Assembly (NCBI GenBank): GCA_029882235.1
Contig: JAOULB010000056.1
Location: forward strand, 1-9,060
Direction: 5' to 3'
DNA from: Gammaproteobacteria bacterium
GTDB lineage: Bacteria; Pseudomonadota; Gammaproteobacteria; UBA6429; Thiohalophilaceae
DNA: 9,060 bases
Part shown: piece by piece, positions 1 to 6,037 of the stretch
How positions within the stretch are numbered: position 1 is the first letter of the stretch
How the letters are laid out: every line of letters starts with the position of its first letter
Position numbers and translations under genes: made by a program
The notes under the pieces: model-generated
What the model saw: the letters and a program-made list of their open reading frames with translations, nothing else
Told to the model about the DNA's origin: nothing
Databases searched by the model: none

Positions 1-879
1 GGAGAACACAAGCGACAGGCTATTGCCCAGGATCGCGCCCGCGCTGATCTGGCCAAAATTTTTCAGGTTGCAGTGAATGAACAAAGTCGTGATATTGTAA
101 AGTACTCAAGCAAAACTGTCGGCAAGACAACCATTAGTGAATTACAGTCAGAAGCCTCTCGCGACATCAGCACACGGACTGAGCAAATTGTTGAAGGCAT
201 CGAAATTGCCGAGCTCTGGCAACACCCAAAAACAAAACTACATCATGCCCTTGCTGTTATTGATCGCCTTCGTGCTTCTTCACGCCTACGTCAGTCAATT
301 AGCGAACAGGACGAAGTCACCCGTGAGCATCTTGCCGCTGCACAGAATAGTAAAGATATGATCACAAAAATTGGCGCTGCCAGTCGCGCAGTACAACTGC
401 AGATCGAACGTGATAGCAATCAGCGCATTCTTAAAATTATTAATGTATCCGGTGTTGGCGTTCCATCCAGCCACAATCTGGGCAAGTTAATCAATGATCG
501 AGATTCGCTCATAAAGCGTTTACACATTAAAGTTAAAGCCAGTGCTGATGATCTGGGTGATAGTGAACGCATTGTTTCTGGCGCTGTCGCCAAAGCGGGC
601 TTTTCACACAGCAAGTCAAACAAAGCGAACTACCTGCTCGATGTACAGACTAAAATGCAACCACTGGAAGACAAACAAGGCTGGTTCTGGTTACGCGGTA
701 CTGTGGATATCAACCTGCTAGATGCCAACACCCAGGAAAACCGGGGTTCACATCGCTGGGATATCAAGGTCTCAGGGCAGACTCATGCCTCGGCAAAAAA
801 ACGTGCAAAATCTGAGATCGATAGATTACTGAAGGAAAAACTCAAATCGACCATTATTTCCTTTGGTACACCTGACTAA
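1..879 (+). CDS. LPP20-family lipoprotein-like protein, 5' end missing
   Basis: The reading frame is open from base 1 to the TAA at 877-879, giving 292 residues, and the true start lies outside the window. A GTG at 73 is in frame, but the 24 codons before it continue the same conserved-looking helix (KRQAIAQDRARADLAKIFQV), so it is probably not the start. The first ~80 residues follow the LPP20 pattern: an Ala/Arg-rich helix, then a 'VEGIEIAELWQHP' strand, then 'HALAVIDR'. The middle is a helical, charged stretch (about residues 85-140). The C-terminal ~130 residues look like a second alpha/beta domain with 'YLLDVQTKMQP' and 'WFWLRGTVDINLLD'. LPP20 proteins are usually exported, often as lipoproteins, but the signal peptide or lipobox would be in the missing part. 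Its function is unknown; envelope association is inferred from the family. Repeats follow immediately downstream and may help end its transcript. Confidence 0.7.
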   Translation, partial: GEHKRQAIAQDRARADLAKIFQVAVNEQSRDIVKYSSKTVGKTTISELQSEASRDISTRTEQIVEGIEIAELWQHPKTKLHHALAVIDRLRASSRLRQSISEQDEVTREHLAAAQNSKDMITKIGAASRAVQLQIERDSNQRILKIINVSGVGVPSSHNLGKLINDRDSLIKRLHIKVKASADDLGDSERIVSGAVAKAGFSHSKSNKANYLLDVQTKMQPLEDKQGWFWLRGTVDINLLDANTQENRGSHRWDIKVSGQTHASAKKRAKSEIDRLLKEKLKSTIISFGTPD

Positions 880-892
880 ATCATATCGCGTG

Positions 893-956
893 TGTAGGGT
901 GGGCACCGCCCACCGTAATATCGCATTGCTTCATGGTGGGCAATGCCCACCCTACA
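893..956. repeat. Palindromic intergenic repeat, GTAGGGTGGGC type
   Basis: Two 22-bp arms at 893-914 and 935-956 are inverted copies of each other with 2 mismatches, separated by a 20-bp loop. Each arm is itself a smaller palindrome (GGTGGGCA / TGCCCACC), so nested hairpins are possible. The motif GTAGGGTGGGCA...TGCCCACC is, from general knowledge, a widely dispersed REP/MITE-like repeat of proteobacteria and cyanobacteria. It is often mis-called as small proteins with 'VGTAHR' and 'GGQCPPY' in their translation. No transposase and no clear target-site duplication are visible. It begins 14 bp after the stop of the upstream gene, so it could act as a transcript-end hairpin, although no T-tract follows. 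Confidence 0.8.
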
Positions 957-989
957 ACTACTCCAATTCCATAGCCATAACAAAACCTC

Positions 990-1053
990 GTCACACCGGC
1001 GAATGCCGGTGTCCAGATTCAATAACTGGATTCTGGGCAGCTGCCAGAATGAC
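990..1053. repeat. Palindromic intergenic repeat, GTCAYNCCGGC...CCAG type
   Basis: An imperfect inverted repeat: the left arm at 990-1016 starts GTCACACCGGCGAATGCCGG and the right arm at 1026-1053 ends GCTGCCAGAATGAC, with a 9-bp spacer. The outer ends GTCA...TCCAG and CTGGA...TGAC match as inverted copies. The inner parts have drifted but keep a local palindrome in each arm (CCGGCgaaTGCCGG on the left; CTGGGCAGCTGCCAG, imperfect, on the right). This is the common proteobacterial repeat type seen as GTCATTCCGGC-N-GCCGGAATCCAG, here in a diverged copy. It lies 33 bp after the other repeat and ends 32 bp before nadC. Confidence 0.75.
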
Positions 1054-1079
1054 ATTCGAGCTAAAAAATTAAGTATACT
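1049..1079 (+). promoter_or_regulatory. Candidate nadC promoter, possibly leaderless
   Basis: ATGACA at 1049-1054 (5/6 to the -35 consensus) and TATACT at 1074-1079 (5/6 to the -10 consensus) are separated by 19 bp, slightly longer than ideal. Transcription starting 7 bp after the -10 would begin at A1086, the first base of the nadC ATG. No Shine-Dalgarno sequence precedes that ATG, which fits a leaderless message. The -35-like box overlaps the last bases of the adjacent palindromic repeat. The call is based only on visual consensus matching. Confidence 0.4.
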
Positions 1080-1085
1080 AGCGCC

Positions 1086-1934
1086 ATGACGATTACAATC
1101 ACTCCACAACATATTACTCAACAGGTACAACTCGCCCTCGCTGAAGACATTGGCACGGGTGATGTCACCGCAAACCTGATCCCGGATAAGCAACAGATCA
1201 CCGCTCAGGTTATTTGTCGAGAAGATGCAATCCTTTGCGGCACTCAGTGGTTTAACGAAGTCTTTCAGCAACTCGATAGTTCAATTGAGATTAGCTGGAC
1301 TTCTGGTGATTCCGATAAGGTCGAACAGAACCAGATCATCTGCATGGTAAAAGGCCTGGCCAGACCCATTCTAACTGGCGAACGTACTGCACTGAATTTT
1401 TTACAGACTCTTTCGGGTACAGCAACGATCACCAACGAATACGTCAATGCCCTTGAAGGCACCAATACAAAATTACTCGACACACGAAAAACCATCCCTA
1501 ATCTGCGACTGGCGCAAAAATATGCCGTCAGTTGTGGTGGCGGCATCAATCATCGCATCGGGCTCTATGATGCAATCCTGATCAAGGAAAATCATATCAC
1601 TGCCGCTGGCTCGATCGCCAAAGCTGTCAGTCAGGCCAAACAAACCAATTCGGAACTCTTTCTGGAAGTCGAAGTTGAAACACTCGAACAACTCCAACAG
1701 GCCATTGATGCTGGCGCACAACGCGCCCTGCTCGACAATATGAACACTGATACATTAAAGCAGGCGGTTGAAACCAATAATGGCCAACTCGAACTTGAAG
1801 CTTCGGGGGGCATTACCATCAAAAACATTAAAGAAGTTGCCCTGACTGGGGTAGATTACATTTCGATTGGTAGCATTACCAAACACGTACAGGCAATCGA
1901 TCTGTCTATGATATTTTCAAATCAATCTGACTAA
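1086..1934 (+). CDS. nadC: Nicotinate-nucleotide pyrophosphorylase (carboxylating), quinolinate phosphoribosyltransferase
   Basis: The 282-residue product makes nicotinate mononucleotide, CO2 and pyrophosphate from quinolinate and PRPP in the cytosol (EC 2.4.2.19), joining the de novo branch of NAD synthesis to the common pathway. The full family pattern is visible: N-terminal 'EDIGTGDVTANLIP' (20-33), 'GERTALNFLQTLSG' (98-111), 'DTRKTIPNLR' (132-141), 'KYAVSCGGGINHR' (145-157) with its basic substrate-binding residues, 'KENH' (167-170), 'EVEVE' (194-198), 'LLDN' (215-218), 'EASGGI' (238-243) and the C-terminal 'SIGSITKH' (260-267). Length is close to the usual 280-300 residues, so the gene is intact. 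The ATG at 1086 gives the expected N-terminus but has no visible ribosome-binding site. The next gene begins 9 bp after the TAA, so the two are probably co-transcribed. No other nad gene is in the window. Confidence 0.96.
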   Translation: MTITITPQHITQQVQLALAEDIGTGDVTANLIPDKQQITAQVICREDAILCGTQWFNEVFQQLDSSIEISWTSGDSDKVEQNQIICMVKGLARPILTGERTALNFLQTLSGTATITNEYVNALEGTNTKLLDTRKTIPNLRLAQKYAVSCGGGINHRIGLYDAILIKENHITAAGSIAKAVSQAKQTNSELFLEVEVETLEQLQQAIDAGAQRALLDNMNTDTLKQAVETNNGQLELEASGGITIKNIKEVALTGVDYISIGSITKHVQAIDLSMIFSNQSD

Positions 1935-1943
1935 TTCTTTTAC

Positions 1944-2345
1944 ATGAAAAACTCAAACCTGGAATCATATATCAACATCGATAACCTTGATCGACTCAGC
2001 TGTGGCTTTCAGAATGTTGGGGAGTTTGTATCGACGGCTGATGATATTTATTCAGAGCCTGAGATTATTGTGATCAAAAACGAGCAGGGTCGCATGGTTT
2101 TTAACCAGATGGTGAAGCTATTTGATTATAAGGAGAAAGGGGCTATTGCTCTCGGTGATGATATTAGTTTCCCCTACTACGTCATTACCTGTGACCACAT
2201 CACTGCGGGCTGTCGTTTTGGGGTCTGGCGTTATGCTGGAAACATAGACAGTCTATCTGAAAGTATTGATACAAAACATATGACAAGTGACTTTGATAAC
2301 TTCAAAGAAATGCTTGTTGATTTATTCACAAAACGCGGGCTATAA
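1944..2345 (+). CDS. Hypothetical protein, 133 aa (weak SUKH/SMI1-like resemblance)
   Basis: I do not recognise this protein with confidence. It is a small acidic, soluble-looking protein with no signal peptide or membrane segment. The second half, with 'GAIALGDDISFPYYVI', an aromatic 'FGVWRY' strand and a C-terminal 'SDFDNFKEMLVDLF' helix, loosely resembles the end of SMI1/KNR4 (SUKH) domains, where a 'GDD/GDG' turn is followed by strands and a 'SFxxFL' helix. This is a pattern impression only. It carries three cysteines (in 'SCGF', 'TCDH' and 'AGCR') without a metal-binding spacing. The ATG lies 9 bp after nadC with no clear Shine-Dalgarno sequence, suggesting co-transcription and perhaps translational coupling. 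A strong terminator begins right after its stop, so it is the last gene of the unit. Being an intact frame with a sharp terminator supports a real gene. Confidence 0.7.
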   Translation: MKNSNLESYINIDNLDRLSCGFQNVGEFVSTADDIYSEPEIIVIKNEQGRMVFNQMVKLFDYKEKGAIALGDDISFPYYVITCDHITAGCRFGVWRYAGNIDSLSESIDTKHMTSDFDNFKEMLVDLFTKRGL

Positions 2346-2370
2346 AAAAAGCCTCATAAAGAGGCTTTTT
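2346..2370. terminator. Bidirectional intrinsic terminator
   Basis: The stem GCCTC (2351-2355) / GAGGC (2361-2365) has a 5-base ATAAA loop and is flanked by A-run 2344-2350 and T-run 2366-2370. It therefore gives a G/C stem plus U-tract when read from either strand. It sits between two convergent genes, immediately after the stop at 2345 (+) and 20 bp beyond the stop at 2390 (-), so it probably ends both transcripts. Confidence 0.88.
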
Positions 2371-2389
2371 ACAGACTTGTACAGAAAGA

Positions 2390-4978
2390 TTAATTAAGCT
2401 TCGGCGAACTGAGCTCATAAACGGTAAAACGACTTTTCACCAACCAGATACCACCGAGACGCGCTGGTATCTTTTTACCATCAGAACGGATAATTTGCAT
2501 GGGGCTGCCTTTGCTGAAACCATGCTGATTCTGTACCAACACACGCCATTGACCATCCATATCCTGTAGCAGGATAACTGGGACACCCACTTTTTTACGT
2601 GAGTCCGATTTAACGGCAAGCGCGGCTTCGGCATGGTTTGAAATACGAGTAATCGCAATCTCAACATTATGATAACTGGTGCGTTGTGCGCGAGACACGT
2701 AGCCCATCACTGGTTCCTGCGAGTTATTCGCCGGCTGGAAGGTCACGACATGTCCAACCTCTATTGGGCTAAGGAAATCTGTTTCTTCTGTGCCCAGTAA
2801 TAAACCGCCGGTGCTGAAGTTGAGCATTTCCCAGGAAGGTGAACCTTTCTGATCTTCATCCAGAAGCAGTGAAGATTTTTCTGCCAGTGCATCGACGAAG
2901 TCACGCATTTCTTTCAGTTCAGTCTTATCGGTTGCCGCCAGGTGTGAAAGCAGACGATAGCTGTCTTCAAAGCCAAAATAAACTCGCAGGTCTTCATTGC
3001 CAATTGCTGTATGACGTTGCTGCACACGTTGACGGTTGTGCAGGTTTAACAGAATCATTTCCAGCACAGGAATACGATCATGTTCATGTATATCGCGTAA
3101 GGGCTTACTGAGTTTTTCTTCATCGACACAATCACTCATGCGCATTTTAGATAATTCTTCGTGCTCTTTAACCAGGAAGTTAAACAGAATGGCATAATCG
3201 ATCAGAATTGAGGGCTGCTGCATTTTTTCCTGACGTTCAAAGCTTGCTGGGGCATCATGATTGACTGCAGAAATCAAAAAGCCGGGAACCAGTTGCTGGC
3301 CACCGTCAGGCATAATCTTCAGCGCATCATCCAGCCACGCCAGATAAGTATCAGGCACATGCAATAACCAAAGTGGCCATGACGTCACATCAAGCACACC
3401 AAATAACTGAATAGACAAGTACAGCATTTTCGGGGTACAGACCGGACCTTCACGCCCTTTCAGTTCACGTTGCTGTGCCCACATACCTGCAGTACCAATC
3501 ATCATCAGGGCGCGATCAATATCGCTATGCTTATAAAGATAGAAAAACACGGCATTGGCATCACGCCATGCGCTTGTTGGCATCTTCTGATAGCGCAATG
3601 CACGTAAATGCTGCTCAAGACGCAGCATTTCTAGAATACGAAAGCCGTTGGTCAGAATTTCTTCTGCATATTTACTGTTGTCGGTTTCAACATAATATTT
3701 AAACAGGTGCTTATGCGTAATTCCGATCTGCTCGACCAGTGAGGCGCAGGCCAGTAACACTTCGCGCCGGGTATGATTCTCAGGCAGGCTGTGTTGCTGT
3801 TTCTGATATTTCTGAAACGTGCTTGCGATGACGGGGTATGCCTGTCCAATAATGGCATTGAGCAGTTCCTGCCGCTTAGCGGGTTTGATAACAGCGCGGT
3901 TCAGTGTAGACAATGACTGTGCTGCATTCTGAAACAGTTTATCCGGGAAATTGCGTAGCTGCTGTAAGCGCTCTGAATAAGTTTTCTTATCCAGTTCCTG
4001 TCGAGAAAGCTCATTAATAGGCGTCGGCAGATTGGCAAACTTTGTATAAATCTCATACTTGCCGGGTTCATGGCGTGATTCATTTGCTGCCTTGATCTTT
4101 GAGATAGGCGCCTCTTCCTGCGAAGCCTTGGCTTGCGGCTTTGGCTCCTGCACAGCCTGCTGCGACCGTATTTCCTCTACTGGCTCAGGTGCAGCTTCAT
4201 TTGCAGCGACCTGTTTTCGTTTCTCATCAATATAGGTAACATTGTTTGGACGAGGATCAGTTGTTGGCGCTTGTTTTTTCGCACTCTTGCTATCCTTGTC
4301 CATACGCTTACGAATACTGTCACGAAAATCATCGGGTAAGTCGAGTTTGAGAAAATCATTATTTCTACGCAACAGATACTTACCAAGCTCATCAAGATAA
4401 TCATCATTGATCATATCTGGATCTAGCGTGTAACGATGCTTACCCAGACCTTCAAAGTTTCGAATGGTTAATCCAATTGTACTGAGATCTTCAGCCAGTC
4501 GAAAATCAAACGAAACTGGAATTTTACTTTCTACTGTAAAGGAGGAATGTGTAATGGTATGGCGATCATCACGATAGTCGCGACTATAGAATGATAGATG
4601 ATGATCATTTAAATATTCTTTCTGGCGTTCAACGTGGAGTTGATCTTCCACATCAAACTGAATTTTCTTGTCACCAACACAGGCAAAATTCAGACTGACA
4701 TGGGTCATATTCTCGCGACTGTCTGCCTTCAGTTTGTAATCTTTCTGGTGCAGGTTTTCCATCGAACCATAACCGAGCAACGGATAGGCGACACGTGTGT
4801 CAGGCTGAATAATGTCGAGTTGCTTGATGAGATCAGAGAGGAACCCATAGATTTGCGCCATCTTGGGCAATACGGTTTCGCGCGAGCGGGCCTCTAATGC
4901 GGCCAGCCGTTTCTGTTCCGCTTCATCCAGATTCTGCTTGGCTTCCGCTGCCTTTTTTAATTCGTCCAGTAATCCCAT
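2390..4978 (-). CDS. Large multi-domain protein of unknown function with C-terminal PilZ-like domain
   Basis: This 862-residue protein is not one I can name. The start chosen is the ATG at 4978 (MGLLDELKKAAEAKQ...), preceded by a weak GGA-type ribosome-binding site; an ATG 15 codons upstream (5023) adds residues unlike the rest. The layout, by inspection, is as follows. Residues 1-225 form an alpha/beta domain beginning with a charged helix, with 'LNFACVGDKKIQFDVE' and 'IRNFEGLGKHRYTLD'. Residues ~226-305 are a Lys/Glu/Ala/Pro-rich, probably disordered linker. Residues ~315-700 are mostly helical. Residues ~716-860 are beta-rich with 'NFSTGGLLL', 'EVGHVV' and 'VEIAITRIS', resembling the strand pattern of PilZ-like domains ('S-x-x-G', 'G-x-x-V', 'I-G-I-x-x-I/L-S'). 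I do not see a canonical RxxxR c-di-GMP motif just before it, so nucleotide binding is unproven. There is no signal peptide or clear transmembrane segment, suggesting a cytoplasmic location. It is downstream of sucCD on the same strand, but a 192-bp gap suggests its own promoter. Confidence 0.85.
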   Translation of the reverse strand: MGLLDELKKAAEAKQNLDEAEQKRLAALEARSRETVLPKMAQIYGFLSDLIKQLDIIQPDTRVAYPLLGYGSMENLHQKDYKLKADSRENMTHVSLNFACVGDKKIQFDVEDQLHVERQKEYLNDHHLSFYSRDYRDDRHTITHSSFTVESKIPVSFDFRLAEDLSTIGLTIRNFEGLGKHRYTLDPDMINDDYLDELGKYLLRRNNDFLKLDLPDDFRDSIRKRMDKDSKSAKKQAPTTDPRPNNVTYIDEKRKQVAANEAAPEPVEEIRSQQAVQEPKPQAKASQEEAPISKIKAANESRHEPGKYEIYTKFANLPTPINELSRQELDKKTYSERLQQLRNFPDKLFQNAAQSLSTLNRAVIKPAKRQELLNAIIGQAYPVIASTFQKYQKQQHSLPENHTRREVLLACASLVEQIGITHKHLFKYYVETDNSKYAEEILTNGFRILEMLRLEQHLRALRYQKMPTSAWRDANAVFFYLYKHSDIDRALMMIGTAGMWAQQRELKGREGPVCTPKMLYLSIQLFGVLDVTSWPLWLLHVPDTYLAWLDDALKIMPDGGQQLVPGFLISAVNHDAPASFERQEKMQQPSILIDYAILFNFLVKEHEELSKMRMSDCVDEEKLSKPLRDIHEHDRIPVLEMILLNLHNRQRVQQRHTAIGNEDLRVYFGFEDSYRLLSHLAATDKTELKEMRDFVDALAEKSSLLLDEDQKGSPSWEMLNFSTGGLLLGTEETDFLSPIEVGHVVTFQPANNSQEPVMGYVSRAQRTSYHNVEIAITRISNHAEAALAVKSDSRKKVGVPVILLQDMDGQWRVLVQNQHGFSKGSPMQIIRSDGKKIPARLGGIWLVKSRFTVYELSSPKLN

Positions 4979-4991
4979 ATTTTCCACACTA

Positions 4992-5008
4992 GTTAGAATG
5001 AATCTAAC
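4992..5008. repeat. Short inverted repeat before the 862-aa gene
   Basis: GTTAGA (4992-4997) and TCTAAC (5003-5008) flank a 5-base loop, 14 bp upstream of the chosen ATG at 4978. In the mRNA of the minus-strand gene it would form a 6-bp hairpin in the leader; in DNA it could be an operator. It is short, and chance is possible. Confidence 0.4.
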
Positions 5009-5033
5009 CTTAAATACACACAATTGGTCAGAT

Positions 5034-5062
5034 ATTGTACAAAATCAGCGCCCTGATGGGTA
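5034..5062 (-). promoter_or_regulatory. Candidate promoter of the 862-aa protein gene
   Basis: On the minus strand TACAAT (5034-5039) matches the -10 consensus at 5 of 6 positions. Exactly 17 bp upstream is TACCCA (5057-5062), a poor 3/6 match to -35. The -35-like box falls in the perfect palindrome ATGGGTACCCAT (5056-5067), a possible operator. Initiation near 5027 would give a leader of about 50 bases containing the small hairpin at 4992-5008. Confidence 0.3.
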
Positions 5063-5081
5063 CCCATTTTTATAGGGGTAT

Positions 5082-5128
5082 AGCTGTAAACAGCTCTATG
5101 ACAATATCACTGCGCCTACTGAGGCGCA
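5082..5128. repeat. Two hairpin-forming inverted repeats downstream of sucD
   Basis: AGCTGT-AA-ACAGCT lies at 5082-5095 and TGCGCCT-ACTG-AGGCGCA at 5111-5128 (7-bp perfect stem). On the strand of the suc genes, neither is followed by a U-tract, so neither is a standard intrinsic terminator. They could protect the 3' end of the sucCD message or assist a factor-dependent stop. Confidence 0.5.
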
Positions 5129-5170
5129 ATTGAAATTTTTGCTTTTATATCAATATATTGGAAAGGTATT

Positions 5171-6037
5171 TTAGAGGATTTCCTGCAGCGCCTTACCTAG
5201 ACCAGCAGGTGATTGTGAAGTATTCACTCCGGCAGCCTCCAGCGCAGCGAATTTTTCCTTCGCCGTGCCCTTACCGCCCGCAATAATCGCGCCGGCATGG
5301 CCCATGCGTTTACCCTTGGGGGCTGTTACTCCGGCGATATAGGCAGCCACTGGCTTGCTGACCTTTTCCTTGATGAAATCAGCCGCTTCTTCCTCGGCCG
5401 TCCCTCCAATTTCACCGACCATCAGGATGGCTTCGGTCTGGGGATCGTTCTGGAACAGTTCCAGCGCATCGACAAAGGTAGTACCGGGGATGGGATCTCC
5501 ACCGATGCCAATACAGGTGCTTTGGCCATAACCCAACTCTGTGGTCTGCGCCACAGCTTCATAAGTCAGGGTCCCCGAACGTGAGACAATACCAATTTTA
5601 CCGGGCTTGTGAATCTCGCCGGGCATAATGCCAATCTTGGATTCACCGGGCGTTATGATTCCGGGGCAGTTTGGTCCAATCAGTCGAGCCCCACTCGCCT
5701 GCACCACCATTTTCGCTTCCAGCATATCCAGCGTAGGGATGCCTTCGGTGATACAGACAATCAGTGAGATACCCGCATCGACGGCTTCGAGAATCGCATC
5801 TTTACAAAATGGTGCTGGAACATAGATGACACTCGCCTCTGCACCCGTACCATCGACGGCCTGTTGCACAGTATCAAACACAGGCAGCTCGAGATGTTTT
5901 GATCCACCTTTACCCGGTGTGACACCACCAACCATTTTCGTACCATAGGCGATGGCCTGCTCAGAATGAAACGTACCCTGTTTGCCGGTGAAGCCCTGAC
6001 AAATGACTTTTGTATCTTTATTAATCAGTACGCTCAT
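5171..6037 (-). CDS. sucD: Succinyl-CoA synthetase (ligase) subunit alpha
   Basis: This 288-residue subunit carries the CoA-binding site and the phosphorylated histidine of succinyl-CoA synthetase (succinyl-CoA + NDP + Pi to succinate + NTP + CoA; citric acid cycle, cytosol). The N-terminal Rossmann-type CoA domain shows 'GFTGKQGTFHSEQAI' (15-29) and 'GGVTPGKGG' (37-45). 'GPNCPGIITPGE' (121-132) and 'SRSGTLTYE' (152-160) follow. The ligase half ends with 'PKGKRMGHAGAIIAGG' (240-255), in which His247 is the expected phosphohistidine. Length matches the family (about 289). The ATG overlaps the sucC TGA by 4 bp (ATGA), and AAGGAG (6043-6048) lies 5 bases upstream within sucC. Stop-start overlap implies translational coupling, fitting equal subunit amounts. 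It is the last suc gene here. Confidence 0.98.
   Translation of the reverse strand: MSVLINKDTKVICQGFTGKQGTFHSEQAIAYGTKMVGGVTPGKGGSKHLELPVFDTVQQAVDGTGAEASVIYVPAPFCKDAILEAVDAGISLIVCITEGIPTLDMLEAKMVVQASGARLIGPNCPGIITPGESKIGIMPGEIHKPGKIGIVSRSGTLTYEAVAQTTELGYGQSTCIGIGGDPIPGTTFVDALELFQNDPQTEAILMVGEIGGTAEEEAADFIKEKVSKPVAAYIAGVTAPKGKRMGHAGAIIAGGKGTAKEKFAALEAAGVNTSQSPAGLGKALQEIL

Noticed and set aside
73..879. GTG at 73 as the true start of the first gene
   Set aside because: The frame is open to base 1 and the preceding codons continue an Ala/Arg-rich helix typical of the LPP20 domain, so the gene is more likely cut by the contig edge.
863..1271. Open frames of 69 aa (+, 863-1072) and 131 aa (-, 876-1271) across the repeats
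   Set aside because: Their translations ('VGTAHRN', 'GGQCPPY', 'RHTGECRCPD') are the typical read-through of these palindromic repeats, and the minus frame also runs into nadC.
4979..5023. Upstream ATG at 5023 as the start of the 862-aa gene
   Set aside because: The extra 15 residues (MCVFKVRFILTSVEN) do not look like the protein's charged N-terminal helix, and the ATG at 4978 has a GGA-type ribosome-binding site; the stretch also contains the leader hairpin.
5111..5128. Hairpin TGCGCCT/AGGCGCA as the intrinsic terminator of sucCD
   Set aside because: On the suc strand it is followed by GTGATATTGTC rather than a U-tract; T-richness is on the other side, where no plus-strand gene ends.
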